A DNA stretch of 64,000 nt from Sulfurirhabdus autotrophica (GTDB taxonomy: Bacteria > Pseudomonadota > Gammaproteobacteria > Burkholderiales > SMCO01). The notes under the pieces are model-generated. The model was given only the letters and a program-made list of their open reading frames with translations. It did not search any database and was not told the origin of the DNA. Both the position numbers and the translations under genes were made by a program. Shown here piece by piece: positions 1 to 7,753 of this stretch. Where the stretch lies: NCBI RefSeq assembly GCF_004346685.1, contig NZ_SMCO01000001.1, positions 124,001-188,000 of the forward strand. The letters are read 5' to 3'. The first letter of the stretch is position 1; each line of letters opens with the position of its first letter.

Positions 1-369
1 AGTTTGCAAGTAGTGATTTTTGGTGTTGGTCACAATCCCCGGTACCCTGATGCAGAGCAAGTCCCATACACCGTTCTCATTAATCCTGAGCTTTCTACTA
101 TCAATGAAGAGATGGAGGAGGGCTGGGAAGGGTGTTTGTCAGTACCGGGAATGCGTGGCAAGGTGCCGCGTTATAAGCAATTGCGTTATAAAGGTTTTGA
201 TCCTAAAGGCGAAAAGATAGACAGAGTGGTTGAAGGGTTTCATGCACGGGTAGTGCAACACGAGGTGGATCATTTGAATGGTATTCTTTATCCGATGCGA
301 ATAGAAGATATGCGGTTTTTTGGTTTTACTGAAGTGCTTTTTCCTGGACAGGAACTTGTTGATGAGTGA
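1..369 (+). CDS. def: Peptide deformylase, 5' end cut by window edge
   Basis: Removes the N-formyl group from the initiator methionine of nascent proteins in the cytoplasm, using a bound metal. Two of the three family motifs are visible: EGCLSVPG, with the metal-ligand Cys, and QHEVDHLNG, with the two His ligands and the catalytic Glu. The first motif (GxGLAAPQ) would lie upstream of the window. The frame is open from base 1, so the TTG at position 4 is unlikely to be the real start. About 122 residues are seen; the family is usually 165 to 180. The identification is firm, but which def paralogue this is cannot be told. Confidence 0.93.
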   Translation, partial: SLQVVIFGVGHNPRYPDAEQVPYTVLINPELSTINEEMEEGWEGCLSVPGMRGKVPRYKQLRYKGFDPKGEKIDRVVEGFHARVVQHEVDHLNGILYPMRIEDMRFFGFTEVLFPGQELVDE

Positions 370-426
370 AAACTTAAAATTACTAAGCGGATTCCAAGCG
401 TTTTAATGCCTTTTTGTGTATGATTT

Positions 427-660
427 TTACCATACATCAAATGATTCTGCTGGCAGTCTGTCACTGCATCTGTGCCACATAACATGCAACGCTCGTTTCA
501 AAACAGTTGCAATCAGTTCAGGTTGGCCTAGAGCAGATTGTTGAAAACGCTCCCTCAACTCAGCCAGAAGATCGGCGAGTGTTTCAAGTTCACAGGCCAA
601 ATTAACCCCCTTTTGTACAAAATTTTCCTCGTCATGTGCAATAAAACCTTCTAACCCCAC
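427..660 (-). pseudogene. Truncated C-terminal tail of a SPINDLY/GT41 O-GlcNAc-transferase-like protein
   Basis: The 77 codons resemble the extreme C-terminus of TPR-linked GT41 (SPINDLY-type) transferases: an IAHDEENFVQKGVNLA segment, a leucine-rich helix, then LRERFQQSALGQPELIA and a final MW..C...LPAESFDV tail. No catalytic region is present. An in-frame stop lies directly upstream of the GTG at 658-660, and no SD is evident. It lies just downstream of another, dissimilar TPR glycosyltransferase on the same strand. I read it as the remnant of an older transferase gene that was replaced or recombined. Expression as a small protein cannot be excluded. The family assignment rests on recalled family sequence. 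Confidence 0.6.
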
Positions 661-735
661 TTAGTTAATAATAGTTGTCCCCACTATTCCTGGCAATTGA
701 ATATAAGAAACACCTTTTGCTCTGTGCCGGTAAGT

Positions 736-3570
736 TTAGACAGAGTGTTTATCACTCATTACAGAATTAAAAAAGTCAATCAAGTCATCGACTGGTTGCA
801 GATTTTCATAAAGGACAGAATTGTTTTTTAGTATATTTTTGCTGATCTTATCTCGTAATTGTTGATCGCTTGCGATTTGCACTGCTTTTTTAGCATAATT
901 CTCGGTGTCTTTCGTGACACAATCAGACAAGTCAAGCATCTCACAATAATATGCTCCAACCCTGCCACGCATAAACTCTCCTACTTTCGTTACAAGCGGT
1001 GTCCCAGTTATAGAAGTCATGGCGGCCGTCGAACCTATACCAAAATGGAATGGGTCCAAAATTACATCGGCAGCAGAAATGGCACTCATAAAATCTATAG
1101 GATTGCTTAACCAAGGAAGGAAGATAATTCTTACCCTAAGATGTTCGGGGATGGTATTCTGGAATCGTTTAATAACATCGTGCTTCCAGTATGGTCTCAA
1201 ATCATCTTCAAACAGTATAATTACACCATTTTCATCGAGTTGCAGAATTCTGGTTATTGCTTCATCAAAATCAGGGTGAAGTTTTTGTAATTTCATCGGG
1301 CACATATAAATATGCTGATCATTTGGTAAATCTAATTCCAAGCGAGTTTTAAGTATTGCTGGTAATGATGGTCGTGAAAAGTAAACTATTGGAGATGGAA
1401 AACGAACCAATTTTTCACTGTAATGTTCTTCTGCGTTATTTGGTTCCATACGGTCAGTAGACAGAAAATAGTCGATATTTGCAATGCCCGTCGTTACTGG
1501 ATGACCTGTTAAAACACATTGCACTCTCGCCAAACGGGAAAAAGCCATGAAATAGCTGAGTGGTTCCATGCCTATATCTAGATATACCATTATGTCGAGC
1601 TCCAAATCGGCAATAATTTTCCGAGCCCCAGGTAAATTATAAGGAATACGGACACGATTTCCTGCAAAATTCGCGTAAATGTTATCATCGATAGAACTGT
1701 TCGAAATCAAGGTTACTTCTAATTGCGGTTTCAAAGATAATGATTCAATTATTTTGCTAAAACAGAGTGATACGGAATGGCTATATAAAAATTTGGAAAA
1801 AAAACCAACTCTAATTTTTTTCGATGCAACTAATTTAGATTTTGAGCAATGAGGGGCAATAAATAGTAGTGAAGGGCTGACTTTCTCATAGTATTTAGCT
1901 ATCTTGACTTGTAAATCCCGGTCATTTAAGCCGTGATAGGCTAAATAGAAATTAGTTTCTCCGATGATTTTTAAAGGTTCATTAATCGGTACATTTTCCT
2001 CTATTAGTTTATCAAGGTTTTGTTCAAACTTAGCTCTGCTTCTGAATAATTCTGGTTTTGTTCCCATAATTGACGGAAGTAATAATGCTTTCCTTATACG
2101 AGCACCATATAATCCCTTTTGGTGTGCCATTTGATAGCATATCTCGGCTTTCTGCAGTTCTCCCTGGCTCTTCAGGGTGTTACCCAAGTTGTAATGCGCA
2201 TCAGCTAGTTCTGGGTTAATGTCTAGGGCCCGTTGGTAGCAACTCTGCGCTTCATCCAACCGCTCCAAGTTAAAAAGAGTTGCACCTAAATTGCAATTTG
2301 CCTCAGCGTAATCGGGCTTGATTTCTAGCGCACGTCTGTAACTGGCTTCAGCTTCATTTAGCCGGCCCAATTCATGAAGAATGACACCTAAATTGCTGTG
2401 CGCTTCAGCATAAACGGGTTTGATTCTGAGAGCTACAATGCAGCTGGTTTCGGCCTCGTCTAACCTGCCTAATTCGTGAAGAATGACTGCCAGATTACTA
2501 TGTGCTTCAGCAAAATCAGGCTTGATATTTAGCGCTCGACGGTAGCTTGCTTCGGCTTCATCCAGTCGGCCTTGTGCTTTGAGGGCATTACCAAGATTAT
2601 TATATGCTTCAGCATATTCTGGATTGATTTCTAGCGCTTTACGGCAGCACATTTCGGCTTCGTCAAATCTATTCAACTCATGCAATGTAAAGGATAGGGT
2701 AATGTGTGCTGCGACTAATTCTGGGTTTATCTCAAGTGCCCTTCGGCAGCTTGCTTCGGCCTCGTCAAGTCGGTTCAGCTCATGAAGTGTGATACCAAGG
2801 TTGCTATGCGCATCTGCGTCATAGGGCAAAAGCATTGCTGCTTTTTGCATTGGTGCTAGTGCATTTGTATTTTGTCCCAACAGATTAAATGCTGCACCTA
2901 AGGCTTTCCAGCCAAATCCATGCAAAGGGTAGCGTACGGTCATTGCTTGAGCAACACTTGCTGCTTTTGTAAAATGTCCCTCCGTGAATAGAGATACTAG
3001 TGAATTTACATCTTGAGGAGCAGGTGCCTTTTTATTGTGAGTGGCAGATTTTTTGGTTGATTTACCTGATTTTAAAGGTTTATTTTTAATTTTGTTTGAG
3101 GCTGATAAAGACGTGGGCTGAGGTTCCTTATAGGCATGCTTATATTCAATTGTTGATGGCGTTATGGTAGTTGCACTATCACTTAATTTAATAGCTAATG
3201 CATTTATTTCCCCCCCCCCTATTCCCTGTTGTCGCGCAAGTGCCAGTACTTCACGTGCAGCGTCTAACTGGCCAGTTTTAATCAGGGCGTCGATATAACT
3301 TAACCAATATGGTCCATGGGTTGGGTTTGCTTCCAATGCTGCCATAAAGTGCGGCAATACTGCATCAGGTTTTTTCATCTGCATCGCTAAAACACCCATA
3401 TTGTGGTGTGCTTCAGAGTGATTAGGTTGTACTAGCAAAATTTTTGAATAAAGCTGCTCGGCAGCTTGCAGTTGCCCTGCTTGGTGGAGAGCAACGGCCT
3501 GCTGGAGAGTCCTGTCGATGGTCGTTGTTATATGCTGAGTTGACTCGGCAGTATTGGAGTGTGGTTTCAT
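736..3570 (-). CDS. TPR-repeat protein with GT41-like glycosyltransferase domain, candidate flagellin glycosyltransferase
   Basis: 944 residues. Two or three TPRs lie at about 15-130, followed by a Lys/Ser/Thr-rich linker (about 140-185) and a long run of near-identical 34-residue TPRs (about 185-490, LDEAEASYRRALEI type). The C-terminal half (about 570-930) resembles OGT/SPINDLY or HMW1C enzymes: GFFSKFLYSHSVS (His-containing N-terminal signature), VLTGHPVTTG, PMKLQKLHP and LDPFHFGIGSTAAM..GTPLVT. The classic HTTG motif of OGT is not conserved, so donor and acceptor are unknown. Such enzymes glycosylate proteins in the cytoplasm. Proximity to flagellin genes suggests flagellin as acceptor (inference). 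A G10 tract at codons 118-121 makes the frame prone to slippage. The ATG at 3568-3570 has only a weak SD. Confidence 0.8.
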   Translation of the reverse strand: MKPHSNTAESTQHITTTIDRTLQQAVALHQAGQLQAAEQLYSKILLVQPNHSEAHHNMGVLAMQMKKPDAVLPHFMAALEANPTHGPYWLSYIDALIKTGQLDAAREVLALARQQGIGGGEINALAIKLSDSATTITPSTIEYKHAYKEPQPTSLSASNKIKNKPLKSGKSTKKSATHNKKAPAPQDVNSLVSLFTEGHFTKAASVAQAMTVRYPLHGFGWKALGAAFNLLGQNTNALAPMQKAAMLLPYDADAHSNLGITLHELNRLDEAEASCRRALEINPELVAAHITLSFTLHELNRFDEAEMCCRKALEINPEYAEAYNNLGNALKAQGRLDEAEASYRRALNIKPDFAEAHSNLAVILHELGRLDEAETSCIVALRIKPVYAEAHSNLGVILHELGRLNEAEASYRRALEIKPDYAEANCNLGATLFNLERLDEAQSCYQRALDINPELADAHYNLGNTLKSQGELQKAEICYQMAHQKGLYGARIRKALLLPSIMGTKPELFRSRAKFEQNLDKLIEENVPINEPLKIIGETNFYLAYHGLNDRDLQVKIAKYYEKVSPSLLFIAPHCSKSKLVASKKIRVGFFSKFLYSHSVSLCFSKIIESLSLKPQLEVTLISNSSIDDNIYANFAGNRVRIPYNLPGARKIIADLELDIMVYLDIGMEPLSYFMAFSRLARVQCVLTGHPVTTGIANIDYFLSTDRMEPNNAEEHYSEKLVRFPSPIVYFSRPSLPAILKTRLELDLPNDQHIYMCPMKLQKLHPDFDEAITRILQLDENGVIILFEDDLRPYWKHDVIKRFQNTIPEHLRVRIIFLPWLSNPIDFMSAISAADVILDPFHFGIGSTAAMTSITGTPLVTKVGEFMRGRVGAYYCEMLDLSDCVTKDTENYAKKAVQIASDQQLRDKISKNILKNNSVLYENLQPVDDLIDFFNSVMSDKHSV
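2100..2830 (-). repeat. Tandem 102-bp repeats encoding 34-residue TPR units
   Basis: About seven consecutive 34-codon units with very similar DNA encode the central TPR superhelix of the glycosyltransferase. The consensus is A.AHSNLG..LHELGRLDEAEASYRRALEIKP. High DNA similarity between units suggests recent expansion and makes copy number likely to vary between strains by recombination. Confidence 0.85.
3210..3219 (-). repeat. Ten-G homopolymer inside the glycosyltransferase gene, candidate phase-variation tract
   Basis: On the coding strand ten consecutive G follow ATA and precede AAATAAATGC, encoding Gly-Gly-Gly-Glu after QQGI. With ten G the frame is open. With nine it reads GGG GGG GGG AAA TAA and stops at once. 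With eleven it reads on for ten codons to a TAA. Only lengths of 7, 10 or 13 keep the protein on. No other single-base run of this length was noticed in the window. Slippage itself is inferred, not seen. Confidence 0.85.
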
Positions 3571-3970
3571 CTTTTTATATTACGTGAGCTAATCAAGAAA
3601 AATCAAACTTATGGTAAGGCATATTTGGTGTGCATGGCAAAGGGTGATGATGTGCATGCTCTAAAGCATGTCTGGGAAAACCATCGAATTTTACTTCGAT
3701 AGCCATATACGCAAAAAACAAGTGGCTGGCCTGAATTATCATTTGTTAATAAAAACTTGACTGCAATCATCGCTTGACGATAAAACACATGATGAGTTTA
3801 ACTTGAATAAATGGGTTGAATAACCGGCAATGGTAATGTAGAAGTAATTCTGAAGGTTGCCAATGGTATTGATTAATCTGTTCCCCTTGTTTATAAATAT
3901 TTTTGGTTATTATTCAAAATTTGATGTGATGGTGATTGTATGAACAACACATTTTAATAGAAAGGAATGC
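3571..3970. other. 400-bp divergent intergenic region without a gene
   Basis: A/T-rich spacer between the reverse glycosyltransferase and the forward aminotransferase operon. It must hold both divergent promoters, but I could not identify a convincing sigma-70, sigma-54 or sigma-28 element. A short SD-like AAAGGAA precedes the aminotransferase ATG at 3971. No ORF with family resemblance, and no tRNA or repeat, is visible. Confidence 0.5.
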
Positions 3971-5077
3971 ATGAAAAAGCCAATCTATGTTACTCAACCC
4001 TATCTTCCTCCATTGGAGGAGTTCATGCCCTTTCTTGAACAGATTTGGGAAAGCAAAATCCTGACTAATGGCGGTCCATTCCATTTTCAGTTGGAAAAAG
4101 CACTATGTGAATATCTTGGTGTAGATCATATCGCCTTATTTACAAATGGAACAATTGCATTGGTTACTGCTTTGCAAGCATTGCGTATTACTGGGGAGGT
4201 GATTACCACACCGTATTCTTTTGTTGCTACTTCACATTCACTATTATGGAACGGTATCAAACCAGTATTTGTTGATATTGATCCCTGCACACTGAACCTG
4301 GATCCGACAAAGATAGAAGCCGCCATCACGCCACAAACTACAGCTATCATGCCAGTTCATTGCTATGGACATCCTTGTGATGTGGAATCAATTCAGAAAA
4401 TAGCAGACAACTACAACCTTAAGGTAATTTATGATGCCGCTCATGCTTTTGGTGTAAAAAATGCTCAGGGCAGCATACTCCAGTATGGTGATTTGTCCGT
4501 GCTAAGTTTTCATGCTACTAAAGTTTTTAATACTTTTGAGGGTGGCGCTATCGTATGTCCTGATCTTAAAACCAAGGTGCGTATTGATCAGTTTAAAAAT
4601 TTCGGTCATGTCGGCGAAGTTACTGTTGTAGCTCCCGGCATCAATGGAAAAATGAGTGAATTTAACGCGGCACTAGGATTGTTGCAGCTAAAGCATTTAG
4701 AAAATGCACTTGTGAGCCGCAAAAAAATTGATGAGGCTTATCGAGAGAAGCTTAAAGATGTGAAAGGCATTCACTGTTTGACTGGTACGGGTGAAAGCGT
4801 CGCCAATTATGCTTATTTCCCGATTCTTGTGAAAGCTGACTATCCACTTAGTCGAGATGAACTTTACCTGACACTCAAGGAAAATGACATTCATCCACGC
4901 CGATATTTTTACCCCTTGATATCTGAATTCCCAATGTATCGAGGTTTGCCTTCTGCAAATAGAGAGAACCTTTCTGTGGCAACAGCATCATCGTTAGAAG
5001 TTCTCTGCCTACCGATTTACCCTGGTCTGGATATGGATATTATTGACGAAATATCAAATTTAATTGCTGCTAAATAA
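3971..5077 (+). CDS. DegT/DnrJ/EryC1-family PLP-dependent sugar aminotransferase (VioA/FdtB-like)
   Basis: 368 residues, full length for the family. These enzymes convert a nucleotide-linked keto sugar to an amino sugar with glutamate as donor. Visible signatures are NGTIALVTAL (PLP phosphate region), PYSFVATSHSL, the YDAAHAFG motif with Asp155, and SFHATKVFNTFEGGA with the Schiff-base Lys184. This SFHATK..EGGA form is common in enzymes making dTDP-4-amino-4,6-dideoxy sugars such as viosamine. The exact product is inferred. It is the first gene of a tightly spaced forward operon (2 bp to the next gene). An SD-like AAAGGAA lies upstream. Confidence 0.88.
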   Translation: MKKPIYVTQPYLPPLEEFMPFLEQIWESKILTNGGPFHFQLEKALCEYLGVDHIALFTNGTIALVTALQALRITGEVITTPYSFVATSHSLLWNGIKPVFVDIDPCTLNLDPTKIEAAITPQTTAIMPVHCYGHPCDVESIQKIADNYNLKVIYDAAHAFGVKNAQGSILQYGDLSVLSFHATKVFNTFEGGAIVCPDLKTKVRIDQFKNFGHVGEVTVVAPGINGKMSEFNAALGLLQLKHLENALVSRKKIDEAYREKLKDVKGIHCLTGTGESVANYAYFPILVKADYPLSRDELYLTLKENDIHPRRYFYPLISEFPMYRGLPSANRENLSVATASSLEVLCLPIYPGLDMDIIDEISNLIAAK

Positions 5078-5079
5078 TC

Positions 5080-5817
5080 GTGATTAGTAAAATCATAGAA
5101 CGTTTGAAGGGAGATAAAGTGAAGTTGGCCATAATGCAACCATATTTCTTTCCATACATCGGCTATTTTCAGCTAATTGCGGCAGTTGATTTATTTATTG
5201 TTTACAACAATATTCAATATACCAAGAAAGGATGGGTTAATCGTAACCGATTGTTGCAGAATGGTAAAGATGTGATTTTTTCTCTTCCATTGAAAAATGA
5301 TTCTCATTGTTTGGATGTGCGCGAACGGGAGTTGGCGGGAGGATTTAATCGGGAAAGATTGCTAAATCAATTGAAGGGGGCGTATCAATGTGCACCATAT
5401 TTTGCTGAGACCTTTCCGCTTCTTGAGCAGATTATTCAGTACGATGATGTTAATTTATTTCATTTTCTACACCACTCCATCTTAAAAACTTGTGAATACT
5501 TGTGCATTACAACTGAAATTGTGGTTTCTTCTGATATTGCTATTGACCATAGTCTGAAAAATCAAGAAAAAGTGCTGGCCATGTGTGCCGAGGTTGGTGC
5601 GAGTACATATGTGAATGCTATCGGCGGCAAGGAGATGTATTCAAGGGAAGCATTTTCGAAGAAAGGTGTTGATTTGAAATTTATACAATCAAAATCGATA
5701 GAGTATGAGCAGTTTGGGGAAGCATTTATACCTTGGCTGTCGATTCTCGATGTGTTGATGTTTAATCCTCGCGATGTGATTCTCAACAGGATGTTGACTA
5801 ATTACGAGTTGATTTGA
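5080..5817 (+). CDS. WbqC-family protein
   Basis: 245 residues. The WbqC-like signature is clear: AIMQPYFFPYIGYFQLI near residue 20, VYNNIQYTKKGWVNRNR, and a downstream YVNAIGGKEMY segment. WbqC proteins occur in O-antigen and surface-glycan clusters next to amino-sugar genes. Their biochemistry is not settled, so no reaction is claimed. An alternative start is the GTG at 5119 (KLAIMQPY follows directly), which has AGGGAG upstream and may be preferred. Position between the aminotransferase and the propeller genes supports a role in building or loading the same sugar. Confidence 0.82.
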   Translation: MISKIIERLKGDKVKLAIMQPYFFPYIGYFQLIAAVDLFIVYNNIQYTKKGWVNRNRLLQNGKDVIFSLPLKNDSHCLDVRERELAGGFNRERLLNQLKGAYQCAPYFAETFPLLEQIIQYDDVNLFHFLHHSILKTCEYLCITTEIVVSSDIAIDHSLKNQEKVLAMCAEVGASTYVNAIGGKEMYSREAFSKKGVDLKFIQSKSIEYEQFGEAFIPWLSILDVLMFNPRDVILNRMLTNYELI

Positions 5818-5820
5818 AAT

Positions 5821-6783
5821 ATGTTCAAATGGAAAAAGTTAGGCAAAGTGTTCACGCCACAGGATGTTAAAGGTCGATGTTGGCTTAAGGAGTTCGCACA
5901 GGCTCCAGCTACCTTGGTGTTCGAAGATTTTGTGCGTGTTTACTTTTCCTGCCGCCCTCAGGTGGATTTGAATGGTCAATATGTAAGCTATTCTGCCTAT
6001 GTCGATTTAGATCGTGCTGATTTGTTTAAGGTGCGGTATGTTGCGGAACATCCAATTCTTAACCTGGGTGGGTTGGGCGAGTTTGATGAGTTTGGCACCT
6101 ATCCTGTATCAGTTGTTCGTAATGGCGACCAAGTTCGTGTTTATTACGCCGGTTGGACTAGGTGTGAATCTGTGCCTTTCAATGTGGCTATTGGTATGGC
6201 GGATAGCTTCGATGGAGGAAAAACTTTCACCAAGCTCGGTAATGGACCAATTTTGTCGTATTCTCCTGACGAGCCTTTTATTTTGAGCGGTCCAAAGATT
6301 CGGATCTTCGATAATACTTGGTACCTATGGTACATAGCTGGACGAAAATGGAAAATGGTGAGTTCGCGAGCTGAACCAGTGTATAAAATTCGCATGGCAT
6401 CATCTAAAGACGGCATTCATTGGAATAAGATCAACAAAGACTTAATAGTGAGTCGTATTGAAGAAGATGAGGCGCAAGCCAGCCCGGATGTGATCTATGC
6501 CAACGGAAAGTACCACATGTTTTTCTGTTACCGTTACAGCAGTAATTATAGGGGAAATGAGAACGGTTATAGAATCGGATATGCTTCTAGCAACAATCTG
6601 ATTGACTGGGTACGCGATGATTCGAAAGCTGGAATTGACGTATCTAAAAATGGTTGGGATGCCGAGATGATTAGCTATCCGCATGTATTTGAATTGGATG
6701 GGCTTATTTATTTAGCCTATCTGGGAAACCAGGTTGGCAAGTATGGATTTGGTCTGGCAGTGCTGGAAGGAATATTGGAGTAG
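5821..6783 (+). CDS. Five-bladed beta-propeller glycosidase-like protein, copy 1
   Basis: 320 residues resembling the arabinanase/levansucrase/invertase (GH32/43/62/68/130-like) fold. Repeated blade elements include VRVYYAGW, FTKLGNGPIL, YKIRMASSKDGIHW, YHMFFCYRYS and a C-terminal YGFGLAVLEG. It is paralogous to the next gene along its whole length. Proteins of this kind occur in glycan clusters near WbqC. Whether it is a hydrolase, phosphorylase, transferase or binding protein cannot be told. It starts with MFKWKKLGK, three bases after the WbqC gene. No signal peptide is visible, so it is likely cytoplasmic. Confidence 0.75.
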   Translation: MFKWKKLGKVFTPQDVKGRCWLKEFAQAPATLVFEDFVRVYFSCRPQVDLNGQYVSYSAYVDLDRADLFKVRYVAEHPILNLGGLGEFDEFGTYPVSVVRNGDQVRVYYAGWTRCESVPFNVAIGMADSFDGGKTFTKLGNGPILSYSPDEPFILSGPKIRIFDNTWYLWYIAGRKWKMVSSRAEPVYKIRMASSKDGIHWNKINKDLIVSRIEEDEAQASPDVIYANGKYHMFFCYRYSSNYRGNENGYRIGYASSNNLIDWVRDDSKAGIDVSKNGWDAEMISYPHVFELDGLIYLAYLGNQVGKYGFGLAVLEGILE

Positions 6784-6793
6784 GGAGCATGAG

Positions 6794-7753
6794 ATGAAGT
6801 GGAAAAAGCTCGGCAAGATTTTCGACCCTACGCAGTACACGCTGCCAAACGACTGTGAGCAATTCGCACAGTCGCCACAAGCACTGGTGTTTGATGATTT
6901 TGTGCGTATCTACTTTTCAACTCGCGCAGTTGATAAAAGTAATGGCAAATACCTCAGCCATATTGCATTTGTTGATATGCAAAAGAACCTGCATGATGTC
7001 ATCAAGGTATCTGATAAAACTGTTATACCGCTAGGCAATCTGGGTTGTTTTGACGAACATGGGATTTTTCCAATGAATGTTATGCGTCATAGCGAAGCTG
7101 TGTATGGTTATACATGTGGTTGGAATAGACGTGCATCGGTTTCTGTAGATACGGCAATTGGTCTCGCGATAAGTAATGATAATGGGCTTACTTTTCAGCG
7201 TGTTGGCAATGGACCGATTTTGACGGCATCGTTGCATGAACCCTGTTTGGTTGGTGACGCTTTCGTGAAGGTAGTCGGGAACGTATTTCATATGTGGTAT
7301 ATGTTCGGAACTGGGTGGAAGCGGTTTTCGGAGGATGCTTCACCGGATCGTACCTACAAAATAGGTCACGCAGTTTCAACTGACGGCGTTAATTGGGTTA
7401 AAGAAGAAGCTCGACAGCTTATCAGTAACCGTCTGGGAGAAGATGAAAGTCAGGCGCTGCCTACGGTGATTGAAATTGGAAGTCGGTATCACATGTTCTT
7501 TTGTTATCGTTTTTCTACTGATTTCAGGACTAACATGAGTCGCAGTTATCGAATCGGTCACGCTTACTCGGATGATTTGTCAAACTGGATTCGGGACGAC
7601 GAGTCCCCATCATTAGATGTCACTCCGGGCGACTGGGACTCTGATATGTTGTGTTACCCGCATGTGTTTGAATGCTTCGGCAAGGTGTACTTGCTCTATA
7701 ACGGCAATGAATTTGGACGCTATGGTTTTGGATTGGCGGTATTGGAAAGATGA
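6794..7753 (+). CDS. Five-bladed beta-propeller glycosidase-like protein, copy 2
   Basis: 319 residues, a diverged tandem paralogue of the preceding gene: MKWKKLGKIF at the start, FVRIYFSTRA, FQRVGNGPILTA, YKIGHAVSTDGVNW, EDESQALPTVIE, YHMFFCYRFS, and YGFGLAVLER at the end. The ATG at 6794 was chosen over an in-frame start at 6734. The reasons are that it aligns with the paralogue's N-terminus, avoids overlap with copy 1 and has a GGGAG about ten bases upstream. The stop overlaps the next start (ATGA), so translation is probably coupled. Substrate and reaction are unknown. Confidence 0.75.
   Translation: MKWKKLGKIFDPTQYTLPNDCEQFAQSPQALVFDDFVRIYFSTRAVDKSNGKYLSHIAFVDMQKNLHDVIKVSDKTVIPLGNLGCFDEHGIFPMNVMRHSEAVYGYTCGWNRRASVSVDTAIGLAISNDNGLTFQRVGNGPILTASLHEPCLVGDAFVKVVGNVFHMWYMFGTGWKRFSEDASPDRTYKIGHAVSTDGVNWVKEEARQLISNRLGEDESQALPTVIEIGSRYHMFFCYRFSTDFRTNMSRSYRIGHAYSDDLSNWIRDDESPSLDVTPGDWDSDMLCYPHVFECFGKVYLLYNGNEFGRYGFGLAVLER

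Noticed and set aside
3640-3670. Possible sigma-54 promoter (GG...GC pattern) before the aminotransferase operon
   Set aside because: The GG and GC doublets do not have the fixed 10-bp spacing required.
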